From Flaveria trinervia (Eukaryota; Streptophyta; Magnoliopsida; Asterales; Asteraceae), in assembly GCA_025506515.1 (NCBI GenBank), contig CM046454.1, forward strand, positions 29,748,465-29,812,464: DNA of 64,000 nucleotides. The letters run 5' to 3'. The notes beneath the pieces were generated by a model. That model did no database searches and had not been told where the DNA came from. It was given only the letters and a program-made list of their open reading frames with translations. Both the position numbers and the translations under genes were made by a program. Shown here one piece after another: positions 9,864 to 19,679 of this stretch; the stretch's first letter is position 1, and every line of letters starts with the position of its first letter.

Positions 9864-11964
9864 ATGGCTAGTCGATGGACAATGAGTACGAAGCACAACA
9901 TATGTGCTCATCTAGATCTGACATCCAGAAATGCTTCAGACTTTTCTGACATTATCACCTTTCTAACGAGATCGAGAATTGCACATGCTATATATGCACC
10001 ATGTACTCCATATCGTTCTATACAGCAGGCCTTCTGGGAAGGTGCAATAGTTGACTGACCTTCTGAGCCTCACTGTATCAGGAGTACTATCTTTGGAGAG
10101 GCGATTGAGATCACAGAGGAAGATCTCACGATTGTGCTGCAGTTGGGGGAAGATGCTGACTGTCCTACTAGACTACACCCCCTTACTGTCAGAGGATGTT
10201 TTCTTCGAGCTAAGTACTTTGGGGACATCAAAGCAGGGGTGCTTAAGAAGAGCAACCTGTGTCCCCAATTCAAGTACCTTGCTCACGTACTACTAAAGTG
10301 CATAGCGTCCAGGAAGGGAGGATTTGATGAGCTGTCGGATCAGATCCAGAACGCCTATGTAGCGTTGGTGTTGACCCATCCGTTTAGCTTCTCCAGGATG
10401 ATTTTCTCCTACTTACTGGAGAACATTGAGGGGAAAGGGAAGGAGGGCTTCTGCATGTACCCCCGATTCATGTAGATGATTATAGACCAGAAGCTCCCTT
10501 CCCTGCCGAAGGAGAAGGACGATGCAGTAGTGCTTGAGGTGATGGATGATACCACCTTAGGCCGGATGAGGGTATAGGGGGAAGCAGGTGAAACCCTTTG
10601 TCAGGAGACTGTTCGGGCATCTGGCCCGTGAGGCCTATGTGGTGCCAGCTCGGAGGAAGTGGCATCACGATGATAATGATTATGATGTTGAGCAGATTGC
10701 TCTACCCTCCGATGACTCTGATGATGATGACAGCAGGGATGCTGGAGATGCCATGCCCATTTCACCAAGGGGCACACCGACTGATAGTACACCTCCAATA
10801 TCTGCCCCCACTGGAGATACAGCAGAGTCGGCTGGGTTTCACCAGGATTTTATACTGGTAAGGATGATGAGGAGTCAGATGAGGAGCCACTGACTAGGAC
10901 TGTGGGAAGCAAAGTCATTCCCACAGAACATGGACTCCGGGCGGTTGGTGAATGCCCCAGTGGATCGGGAGAGACTGTCGCTGACCCGACCTATGCTCCA
11001 GGGCCGTCCAGCCGTATCCTAGGGGGAGCATCCACCTCAACTGGGTCGAGGAAGAAGAGGATGGCTCAACCCCATAGGATGAAGAAGAAGAAGAGACGGC
11101 TCACCTTCATCACCACCACAACACCCACTACATCTACCATACCACCCACTACCTCAGCCACCACCATAACCACCTCTACAGCCACAACCACCACCATAAC
11201 CACCTCTACAGCCACAACCACCACCACGACCACCTCCACAGCAACCACTACCATTCCCACACCCCCTACCACTACATATATCCCATCCACCACTATATCA
11301 TTCACACCTACATCACCACCACTATCATCTAGACCTAACCCAATCTTCACCACTGCCACCACTACTACCACTGGACACCAAACCGGGCCATCATCACATC
11401 CCACCCACCTATATGGATCATCTCTACCTCCCATTCGGGTAGAGGAACAACTATCAGTGCTGAACCGTATGGTGATGCACCTGTTAGCAGCCAATGACGA
11501 GAAGACTGCGCAAATTTGTCAGTTGGCAGATCTCACAGCTGAACCGTCCCAGCAGATCTCTCAGCAGGCTCAGCTGATTGAGTAGCATGCACAGCAAATG
11601 GCTGCTCAGAGTGAAGAGATTGCCCAACTCCAAGAGCACAGAGTCATATCAGAAAAGAAGATTGAGGAGTTGGAGGATGCTAAAAAGTCTATCATGCTCA
11701 AGCTCAAAGGAACTAAAGATGAGCCTTTGAAGATAAAGGAAGGAGATGGTGATGAGGGTGTAGATGATAATGAGGATGAAGATGAAGATAGTGATGATGA
11801 TAAAGGGGATGAGGAAGAAAGAACAGAGGCAAGGAGGAGATGCCGCTGCATCAGCCTCATCTCAGGGTCAAGAAAGAAGATCAAAGAGAAATCAAGACCA
11901 ACGAGCTTCCTCTTCTGCCTCACCAAGTGATGATCCAACGATTCAAGATAAAATTAATGATTAG
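9864..11964 (+). pseudogene. Envelope-position ORF of Sire-1, first part
   Basis: This starts at ATG 9864 (MASRWTMSTKHN). One frame runs to 10475 with a TGA at 10056-10058. It contains a globular part with FKYLAHVLLKCIASRKGG and a SRMIFSYLLEN stretch, ending in a YPRFM-like motif. It shifts near 10575 to an acidic low-complexity stretch, then again near 10895 to a Thr/Pro-rich mucin-like region (11100-11400) and a Gln/Glu-rich coiled coil (11430-11700, TAG at 11583), then an Asp/Glu-rich tail. The position after pol is that of the Sirevirus env-like gene. I see no clear signal peptide or membrane segment, so envelope function is unproven. I associate this protein family with Asteraceae Sireviruses. 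Confidence 0.65.
11161..11250 (+). repeat. 30-base minisatellite coding for Thr-rich repeats
   Basis: Three tandem 30-base units start at 11161, 11191 and 11221. The first two appear identical and the third carries a few changes. The period is a multiple of three, so the frame is kept. Confidence 0.85.
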
Positions 11965-12070
11965 ATGATTATGTATTTGATAGCCTTTGTACTTGAATCA
12001 TGTATGAAACTTATGCATTTGGTGTTTATATTAAGATGGATGTATTTTTGTCTTGATTATTAACTAATGT
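11965..12070 (+). other. Gap between the two parts of the envelope-position ORF
   Basis: This is a short AT-rich non-coding stretch. Parts of it (TTTGTACTTGAATC near 11985, and ATGTTTA..CAAGCA at its end near 12083-12098) recur in Sire-2 at about 39735 and 39819. It may be an intron or a spacer. The right edge resembles a 3' splice site weakly. Confidence 0.4.
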
Positions 12071-13173
12071 TTGACGTGTTACATGTTTACAACAAGCAAT
12101 CCAAACTTTCAAAGGGACAAATTTGATGTTGCTCCCCTTCAGCAAATCAAGACTCAATTGACTATGATTCTTGATCTGCAAGGGATCGTCAGGAGATCTG
12201 TGAGCTATAACCCTGAAGAAGGGGAAATAATTCATGATCTTTCAAATGAGCAACTGGCTGAAATGTTCGAGCTGAACCCAGATGAGATCATTAAGGATGC
12301 TCCAACTTGTGAGTCTATCAGTGAAGAAGAGCTAAATGACATTGATGAGATAGAGATAGAAGACATCACAGCAGAGCACTATCCTCAGTATGCTGACAAC
12401 GAGGGAAATGTGGTCCCCAATCTGGGTGAATCCCTAGTCAGTGATACATTTGAGGTATTGGATCAGATGGAGCACGAGTCTGAGAAGATTGAAGGAAAAT
12501 CCCAAGCCTCAAACGAGGAGGTTGATATCAGAAAGGCAGAATGGGCTGCTTGTTTCGAAGAAATCCGAGCCCAACGCACAGCTCCTAAACAGAATGTCTA
12601 CACCAAACTCTACAGAGTGAAGAGACATCATAAGGTGTCAGGCATGATTATTGCATGGGCACATTTCGAGGATCTAAATGTTTATGCAATAAAGAGGGAA
12701 AAAGCATAGAGTACTTTAGATTTCCACATGATCTAAAGACTCTACTTGGTTTTGAGCTCAACCAGCTGGGGAAATTGAAGTTATTATATGCTGACCCAAG
12801 GAAGATGTCAGGCTGGTTTGAGGCTGCCCTAAAGAAAGAGTACCACACCAGGTCGATCAACTTCAAACCTCAACAACCTACGAGGTATATTAGACGATCC
12901 AAAGTTGATTCCATCACTGGTAAGCCCAAGATAGTGCTGAAGTGGAGTCCCCCAAGAACAATGTCTAGAATCCCTCTCAGGGAAATGCCACAGGACTTCA
13001 CTCCACACTTTAAGTGGTGGTACTATGATTGGAGAAACGGGGAGGCTGTCATAGTTCTAAACAAAGAGGGACAAATGGATACCATCATGGTATTTGACCC
13101 AATGTGGCTCACTAACTTGTCTAATAATGATGTCTACACATTATACAAGTTGCCACTATTCTATGACCCGTAA
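12071..13173 (+). pseudogene. Envelope-position ORF of Sire-1, second part
   Basis: An acidic first half (about 12190-12480) is followed by a basic, aromatic half. One frame runs to 12709 and is continued by another frame from about 12700 to the TAA at 13171-13173, so one frameshift separates them. The conserved C-terminal block contains SKVDSITGKPKIVLKWSPP, then FKWWYYDW and VFDPMWLTNLS. Sire-2 keeps the same block at 49064-49420 with many synonymous-looking differences, which argues that it was once a real protein. I do not recognise a catalytic motif. It may be the C-terminal exon of the ORF to its left. Confidence 0.6.
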
Positions 13174-13310
13174 GATTGTACAAGCCCTCCAATTCCAAAA
13201 TGTCATAAGACTGCTTTGCATTTGAAATACATGCAGGAGTCACAACAGAGGAAAAGTACAAGAAGTATGAAGAGGTGATGTAGAAGGTAAGACATTAGAT
13301 AGATCTAGGT

Positions 13311-13323
13311 CCAAGGGGGAGTT
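13311..13323 (+). other. Polypurine tract of Sire-1
   Basis: CCAAGGGGGAG followed by TTT borders the 3' LTR. The same sequence precedes the Sire-2 3' LTR at about 49550-49562. It would prime plus-strand DNA synthesis. Confidence 0.88.
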
Positions 13324-14105
13324 TGTTGATACATATATGTACCTAGATCCTGATCTGAATATAATATGTCTTACACTTATGTAACTATTGGGTACTTAAT
13401 GAAAATACAAATATTTGTTTGTGTGTATAATGTTTAAGTGATTTGAATGTAATATGTCTTACACTTATGTAACTATTGGGTACTTAATGAAAATAAAAAT
13501 ATTTGGTTGTGTTTATAATGTTTAAATATTTCATTAATGAGCTGATTAACGCATATTGACGTAATTATATAGGTTTGTGATTGTTTGAAGTGTTATGCAT
13601 AATGTTATAATGTTAATACACTCAAACTTGGTGAAGTGAAGTTCTCATGCGTCCGACTTGACCATGCACCCCAACAGTGGTCATGCGTCTAAATAGTCCA
13701 TACGCCTGAACAACTTCATGCGTTTAACTTAGTCGCACGACTAAAAGCTCTGTCGTGCGAATGGATCAAACGCATGGATCAATCGCACGACTGAACCATG
13801 CTAATGGTTCAGTCGCCCAAATCAGCAACCTTAACCTATAAATACCACTTAATTCGTGGAAAAACGTAACAAAAAAGGAGCATTCATTCCTAGATGTACC
13901 CTAGCTGTCCGGAAGCCTCCAAGTTCGTACTCCAAGTTCACAGAACGTTGCTGATCGATTCCGAAACGATTCTTCACGTTAGATACAGTATCTTATTGTT
14001 TCTAGTTCTCACTGATTGGATCGCCAATCAAATAGGATTCCGCACTATTTGGTTTGGTCTACACGTTAATTAGTTTGCATTTCGTTTGAATACAAGATCC
14101 TAACA
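13324..14105 (+). repeat. 3' LTR of Sire-1
   Basis: This runs from TGTTGATACATA to CTAACA, 782 bases. It repeats the segment at 1-645. It contains a tandem duplication of about 88 bases, the CpG palindromes (13640-13820), and a CTATAAATACC TATA-like element near 13836. The plus-strand neighbour is the gag of GypA, in mid-frame on the minus strand. Confidence 0.92.
13357..13532 (+). repeat. 88-base tandem duplication within the Sire-1 3' LTR
   Basis: Units start at 13357 and 13445, each with AATATGTCTTACACTTATG and the TTGGGTACTTAATGAAAATA block. The window opens inside the corresponding second unit, so the state of the 5' LTR is unknown. Confidence 0.85.
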
Positions 14106-15081
14106 AAATCCACCATCATTGTCTCGCTTTCCATTCCCCTTCTTAACATAGCTCGCTCCTCCCCTTCGTCTGTCGTCACCATCACCCCCCGCTCGTCGTA
14201 CAATCTTCCCGCCAGGTCAACTGCTGACCTAAACGTGCTCGGTCGGGCAGCGATCATGTGCCTACGGATGTCCGCCGGCAAGCCCTAAATGTTCCTCTTG
14301 ATCATTTGCGAAAGAGGTGTCACCTAATCCGGCAGCAAACGTGCCATCTCATTGAACTTTGGGTGTGCTGTTGATGTGTCAGGGTTCCCGCCTCCAATTG
14401 CAAGAATTCCCTTTCAACTTTATCCATCTCATGATGATGACAAAATTCCTCAATCACCAGCCTTTTCAACTCTGGCCATCGCATCCTCCCGATAGCCCTA
14501 CTACCCTCGGCTTGGACTATATTGTCCCCTAGCACAGAGCCGAGTCCACAAAAGAATGGGCCGCAAACTTTACTTTTTGTTCCTCCCGGCATTTGCTGAT
14601 ATTCAATACCGCTTCCATCTCTCTCACCCATCAGTGAGCAGTAGCAGCAGTGCCGTTTCCATCAAAAGTTGGGGGCTTGCATCATTGAAACGCCCCATAA
14701 TTACAGCCTTGTGCCGCCTTCGGCACATGCTCTTCCTCTTCGTCCTCTTCATCATTGAAAAAACCGTTTCAGTCTCGGGTCGTCTTCTTTCGCCCAATGG
14801 CCTACCCCCTTCCTATCTCTCCTCGTCTTTAACAGCCTTCATAACTTTGGTCACCACAGACGGTAGGATCGTCTGCATAACCTGATGCACTTCCTCCCTG
14901 ACCGCCTCTCTCATCGAGGCTCTCTGATTAGCATTCTCATCATCGCCCTCCTGATGAGGGATCTCGGTTCCTCATGGGCTGCTCCTTCAACCCTAGACGT
15001 TCCTCTTATGACCCGTGGTTCAGCACCACGTCCACCACTGCCTCCACCTCGTGAAGCTTTCGAAGATCTCCCGCCAACCAT
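14106..15081 (-). pseudogene. gag: Gag of GypA, interrupted by Sire-1
   Basis: This begins at ATG 15081 on the minus strand with the same N-terminus type (GGRSSKASRGGG) as GypC. Short shifted frames follow, then GSRAIGRMRWPELKRLVIEEF near 14500 and LPADIRRHMIAARPSTF near 14240, ending where Sire-1 begins at 14105. It belongs to the retrotransposon gag family of plant Ty3/gypsy chromoviruses. Several frameshifts and a stop make it inactive. The rest of the element (zinc knuckle and pol) would lie left of the window. Comparison with GypC at 23331-24265 shows the same order of segments. Confidence 0.85.
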
Positions 15082-15356
15082 AATCTAACACACTATAAGA
15101 TTCAAACACTAACGCGGTCATTTCCTATCCCGACTACATCAGTATCTAAATCAACACATTAGCACACAAGCCACATACATGCGCACAAAATTCCGTTTAA
15201 CATAACTTACATAAAACGTTTACATAAAACCTTTACCTGTAGGCACGTAGCTACTAGGACTGGCATCCCTTTTCCTTTTAGTCCTATTCTCAATTTAAGA
15301 TTAGGTTTTTCAAAATATTTACCCAATTCATTTAAAATTTTGCTCTGATACAAACT
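15082..15356 (-). other. Leader and primer-binding site of GypA
   Basis: On the minus strand the LTR edge at 15357 is followed by AGTTTGTATCAGAGCA (15341-15356), a slightly degraded methionine-tRNA primer site, then a leader that shares CGTAGCTACT and CACTATAAGATTCAAACAC segments with the GypC leader at 24266-24530. Confidence 0.82.
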
Positions 15357-15989
15357 TGTAAGGCCCCGTTCCCGGGCACCTTACAGCTGGTGGTTCATCG
15401 CACATAAAACATTATAAAATGTACATTATTTTGAAGCGGAATTTAAAACTTTCATTTATAACTAAAACATGTCATTTACAACATTAATTCTCATCTCAAA
15501 ATACATGACATGTCAAAATACGGATGCCAACCTCAAAATGCTCCCAGTAGCTTATGCATCTATGCCTGCAACTCCTCAGCATCAACATATACCTGCCAAC
15601 TATCATGCGTACAAAAGTCAGTGACGCTGAGTGAGTTCTAGTTTTATAATAAAACATACTTCTATGTTAAAACCGTTCTTTACTTTATTTCAAAACCTGC
15701 TATACTTTATAACCGTTCGTGATCATGCATCATACATAAATATAGATAATATCATGATTACCTTCCATTACGTTCATTAACTTTGTTCATTCAACGTATT
15801 ACATTATCGTTCACTTCTCTTTCTAGATCCAATGAGAATTTACCCTCTTCGTGGCACACAACCACGATTACTGAGGTCGAATGACAAGGATCATGTTTAG
15901 TACTTTATTACGACAATTCATTTACGTTCATTCACACTTCGTTCTTTCATACATTATCTTTCGTTCAATACTCTTTATTACTCGAACCT

Positions 15990-16540
15990 TGTCTTGCAAT
16001 ATCTCATGTCCGAGGACTGATGCTATGCTGGGGCCTGCTCACAAACCCCTGACTCATGTCCGAAGACTGACACAACACCATGATACGCGACAAAGATCCC
16101 ATATGAGTCAATCACAGGGATTGAACTCCATCCGAGTCTGTTGCAACACAAAGTCTCTCACGTTATTATCTCGTCTCATGCAATATCCCCGACTCATGTC
16201 TGAAGACTGATACTGTACCGGGGCCTAACAAACAAACCCCCGACTCGTGTCCGAAGACTGACACAGTACCGGGATACGCGAAACGGATCTCATCATCCGT
16301 CACTTTCATCATATGCAATACTCCCGACTCATTTCCGAAGACTGATACTGTGCCGAGGCATGCTCACAAACCCCCGACTCATGTCCGAAGACTGACACAG
16401 TACCGGAGTACACAATTTGTATCCTGTCTCAAGCAATACCCCCGACTCATGTCCGAAGACTGATATTGTGCCTGGGCCTGAAACACAAACCCCCGACTCA
16501 TGTCCAAAGACTGACACAGTACCGGGATATGCGACAAGGA
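15990..16540 (-). repeat. Modular repeats inside the gypsy LTR
   Basis: At least seven copies of a half-unit containing CCGAAGACTGA occur (near 16052, 16191, 16239, 16326, 16374, 16443 and 16494). They alternate between GACTGATAC- and GACTGACACAG-types, giving composite units of roughly 120-190 bases. Confidence 0.85.
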
Positions 16541-16889
16541 CCTCTTTCGAGTCTGTTATGACACAGAGTCGCTCACCTCATATATATGCTTGCAAGCCAT
16601 TCAATACTTTCTCTTTTATTCATTTATTTATTCATGCATGAATTCATTCATTACGTTCCTCTTTTCATTATCTTCCACTTTACGTTACATAATACTTTCA
16701 TTACATTTATTAACGTTCAACGCAAAGCCAAGGGAAGACATACGTATATAATAAGGAACACACATAAACATAAACATACACCATCACCAATACAGGCACA
16801 TCATACATGCATAACACACATAAGCCATCACATCATAACCAGGCTTATCCCCTTATTATACCCCTTAAAATCCACTTAGAAAACCTCAA

Positions 16890-17165
16890 GTCCAAAGTGG
16901 GCACATGGGCACTATTTGGGCGCTTCTGCCCTGATTAGGCGCATCAACACTTAACATTTTAACACTTTGGGCGCATGGCACACTTCAGGCGCATGGGCCA
17001 TCTCTACTGGGCGCATGGCTCAATTCAGGTGCATGGGCCATCTCTGCTTGGCGCATGGCCAGCCATCTTAGGCGCATGGCCAGCCATTTTAGGCGCATGG
17101 GCCATCTGCTGGGCGCATGGACCACCCCTTTGGCGCAAGGCCAGCAATTCAGGCGCATGGACCAC
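16890..17165 (-). repeat. GGCGCATGG repeats inside the gypsy LTR
   Basis: About ten irregularly spaced copies of GGCGCATGG occur, some in a 24-base tandem form (near 17060-17110). The same motif marks the truncated LTR at 18870-19030. Confidence 0.85.
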
Positions 17166-17827
17166 TGTTCATGTTCGTCTGAATCATTCTAAAATGTTTT
17201 CTATGTTACCAATTTCACCCGATTCTCATTCTAATCATACCCAAACACAGATCTAACATACTAAGGCCATCTAAGCCTGCTAAACGTCATCACTAACCCA
17301 TAATCAACACTATAACATGCATACATACGTACAACATTCTTACATAAAGCTGTAAGTCCATGGTTTCTTTAAAAACGTTTACTTAGTATGCATATTAGCC
17401 CCAAATCAGTTGAAAATCCATAAAAGAGGGGTTCTAGAAACTCACCTTTAGCAGCTTTTGAGCAACACTCTTCCCGTTCAAGTCCCACCTTCGATTGAGC
17501 TCTTGAATCCCGAAAACAAATTCTAAACAACCAGAACTTCGGTCAAGAACTCAATACTCAACTGAAACCGAGCTCAAACAAGAGAAGACTTACCTTTTTC
17601 AGCTTCTTCTTCCTCTTTCTCTCTCTAGAACCGGGCTCTCTCTCTCTCTTCTTCTTCTTCCGAGATCAAGCAGCTTTCTGCTTGATATGGGCGACCATGC
17701 CCTTAAATATCTTAAAACATAAGATTTGTACTTTGTACACTTTATCCCCCTCCATTTGTGCACAATTTCCATTCTTTCTATTTACTTTTCTTTCCTTCCG
17801 TTTAAATCGAAAATTTGGGGTGTTACA

Positions 17828-18879
17828 AGTCTACCCCCCTTAAAGAGGTTTCGTCCCCGAAACCTGTCGCTTCTCGAACAGTCACAGGTAACACTGTCTA
17901 ACCTCTTCTTTGATCTTGCATTTAAACTCAGATCCCTTTAGGCTTCACTGCACCCGCACAAGTAAAACCATCATTCTCCTTAGTCTACTCTCTCCTTATT
18001 ATTAGTAGTGGTCACCAGTTGCTCCTCGTGGTTGGATACTCTGTCCATCTCAATATTCTTTAGTAGCATGATCATATCCTCATCGGTTGAGCTCTTTCTT
18101 AGACGAGATGCATGGAACATCAGATGAATTCCACTTAACTCATGGGGTATCTCCAGTCGATTTGTCACTTCTCCTACCTGAGCAACAACTAGGAATGACC
18201 CTTTACACTTTAGGACTAGCTTTACTCGATTCTCAAATCAAACAATCCGCTTTCCTAGTCAAAGCCTTCCTCATACTTCATTGTCGTAGGTCGCCACCGA
18301 ACTCTAGTTTCGCACAGTTGAGCAATCCATCTTCTTGCAACACTTGGGGTTTGAGTCATAGACTACTGATCATTTCACTCGGAGATGCATGTCTACCTAC
18401 CTATGTCAGTCTTGAACAGCCTAGTAGGAACAAGCGCTCTCTCTCAATTCTATCGCGCAATCCTCTAGGGCATTAGGTAACCTGGTAGACTTACTAAAAG
18501 CAATTCTTACATCAAAGGGCTCATCGATCCTCCTACCCCTAACGTGCAACATCACAGAAAGTAGCGGCAACAAAACTACTACTAGCATCACAATTAAAGA
18601 ATAGATGCGTAAATCTAAACTTGCAACAATGTACCTGACCTTACCTCGGAGCCTGACCTAGCCTCCTCTCGGTCATAGCGAAGTCTCTAGCCCTCACCCT
18701 CTGTTCTCCTTCCTCGTACCAGAGCTTCCTACCCTCGACTTCTTGCAGTCTCTGCTCATGTGTCCTGTCTTGCCACAGTCGTAGCATTTAGCCACTTGAC
18801 AGTCCCTCGCTCTGTGGCCTTCCTTTCCACACTCGAAACAAACATTCAATCCCCACTTGCACTCCCCGTCATGGGCCAC
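17828..18879 (-). pseudogene. GypB remnant: gag zinc knuckles joined to the pol C-terminus
   Basis: Reading right to left, 18879-18694 encodes two consecutive zinc knuckles (CFECGKEGHRARDC and CYDCGKTGHMSRDC). The next stretch is degenerate, then 18168-17980 carries the end of integrase before the chromodomain (ELSGIHLMFHASRLRK) and a broken chromodomain region, and a polypurine tract (CTTTAAGGGGGGTAGACT, minus strand) lies at 17828-17845. Almost all of protease, RT, RNase H and integrase is missing when compared with GypC. The frame is broken by many stops. It would be a non-autonomous relic. Confidence 0.75.
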
Positions 18880-19679
18880 TGTTCTGGCGCATGGGCCACT
18901 GTTCTGGCGTATGGGCTACACTTAATCGTTTCTAAGGTAATCTTAGGCACTTGGGCTACTGTTTAGGCGCATGGATTACACTTAATTCTTTTCTAAGGCT
19001 TTTCAGGCGCATGAGCCTTATCTAGGCACATGGACCTTCTGTTCAACATGTTTCCAGTATATTTTCAACCCAATCATCAATCCATCTGTTCAAAGATTAA
19101 TGTAGCTATTCTAAACATGAATAACCTATAAGCATTCAAGAATCACATTCATTCATGAACAATACATACGGGCATACATACTTAAACATTTGAAAATCAT
19201 TTAAATACATTTTCAGCCCCAAAGATGTTTGAAAACAAGTAAAAACCTGGGTCTAGAACTCACCTCGTGCAACTTGGGTGTTCTTCCTTTTTACCCGCTT
19301 GCTATGAGTTCAAAATACCTAGAAACAACATCCAAAAACACACACACCCGAGCACAAACACAACCCATAAGCACATAAACACATAACCGGGATAAAACCC
19401 GTCATAAACACATAAAAAAACCACGAATTCTTACCTAGAATTCATTCACTTCTTCTTCTTCTTCTTCTTTCACTAGCCGAGAGTTCTCTTCTGCTCTTTC
19501 TCTCTAGAACCGAAGAAATGGTGATGTGAAATGAGGGTGGGCGGCCATGCCCACCTTTACACCAACTTTTCAAAGATTGTTTTGTCCTTTTTACACTTTT
19601 AGTCCCTCCACTTGGACTGAATTGCCTTTCTTTCTTTTATTCTTTATTTCTTGTCTTATAAAAATAACCAGGTGTTACA
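18880..19679 (-). repeat. Truncated gypsy LTR (3' LTR of GypC)
   Basis: The right edge (minus strand TGTAACACCTGG) is intact and adjoins the GypC polypurine tract. The left edge is lost: GGCGCATGG repeats run straight into the gag zinc knuckle of GypB near 18870-18880. The missing part is the U5-proximal half seen in the complete LTR. CTT-rich simple repeat occurs near 19449-19470. Confidence 0.8.

Larger units (their letters stand above)
1..14105 (+). mobile_element. Sire-1, Sirevirus-type Ty1/copia element (5' end outside window)
   Basis: The order is LTR, primer site, gag, protease, integrase, reverse transcriptase, RNase H, long spacer, extra ORF, polypurine tract, LTR. Integrase before reverse transcriptase defines Ty1/copia. 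The large size, two zinc knuckles and an ORF after pol fit the Sirevirus lineage. The first 645 bases match the end of the LTR at 13324-14105, so the window opens inside the 5' LTR. Immediately right of the 3' LTR a gypsy gag on the minus strand begins in mid-protein, so Sire-1 was inserted into that gag. The left flank is outside the window, so the target duplication cannot be confirmed. All coding parts carry stops and frameshifts. Confidence 0.9.
15357..17827 (-). repeat. Complete gypsy LTR shared by GypA and GypB
   Basis: On the minus strand it runs from TGTAACACCCC to GGGGCCTTACA, 2471 bases. Its left side adjoins a primer site and gag (so it is the 5' LTR of GypA). Its right side adjoins a polypurine tract and the end of a pol reading on the same strand (so it is also the 3' LTR of GypB). 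The long LTR and the chromodomain in the neighbouring pol fit a Tekay/Del-like chromovirus. It contains two fields of internal repeats and CT-rich simple sequence near 17585-17665. Confidence 0.88.

Noticed and set aside
11066..11494. Val-rich open frame on the minus strand
   Set aside because: It is the mirror of the ACC-rich minisatellite that codes for Thr on the plus strand; composition alone keeps it open.
9864..13173. True viral envelope glycoprotein
   Set aside because: No visible signal peptide, membrane span or cleavage site; only the gene position argues for envelope.
16417..17256. Open frames within the gypsy LTR, including a Trp/His/Gly-rich one
   Set aside because: They are products of the GGCGCATGG and CCGAAGACTGA repeats and are not conserved as proteins in the second LTR.
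17726..17941. Small plus-strand ORF across the LTR and polypurine junction
   Set aside because: It reads opposite to the element and spans an LTR boundary.
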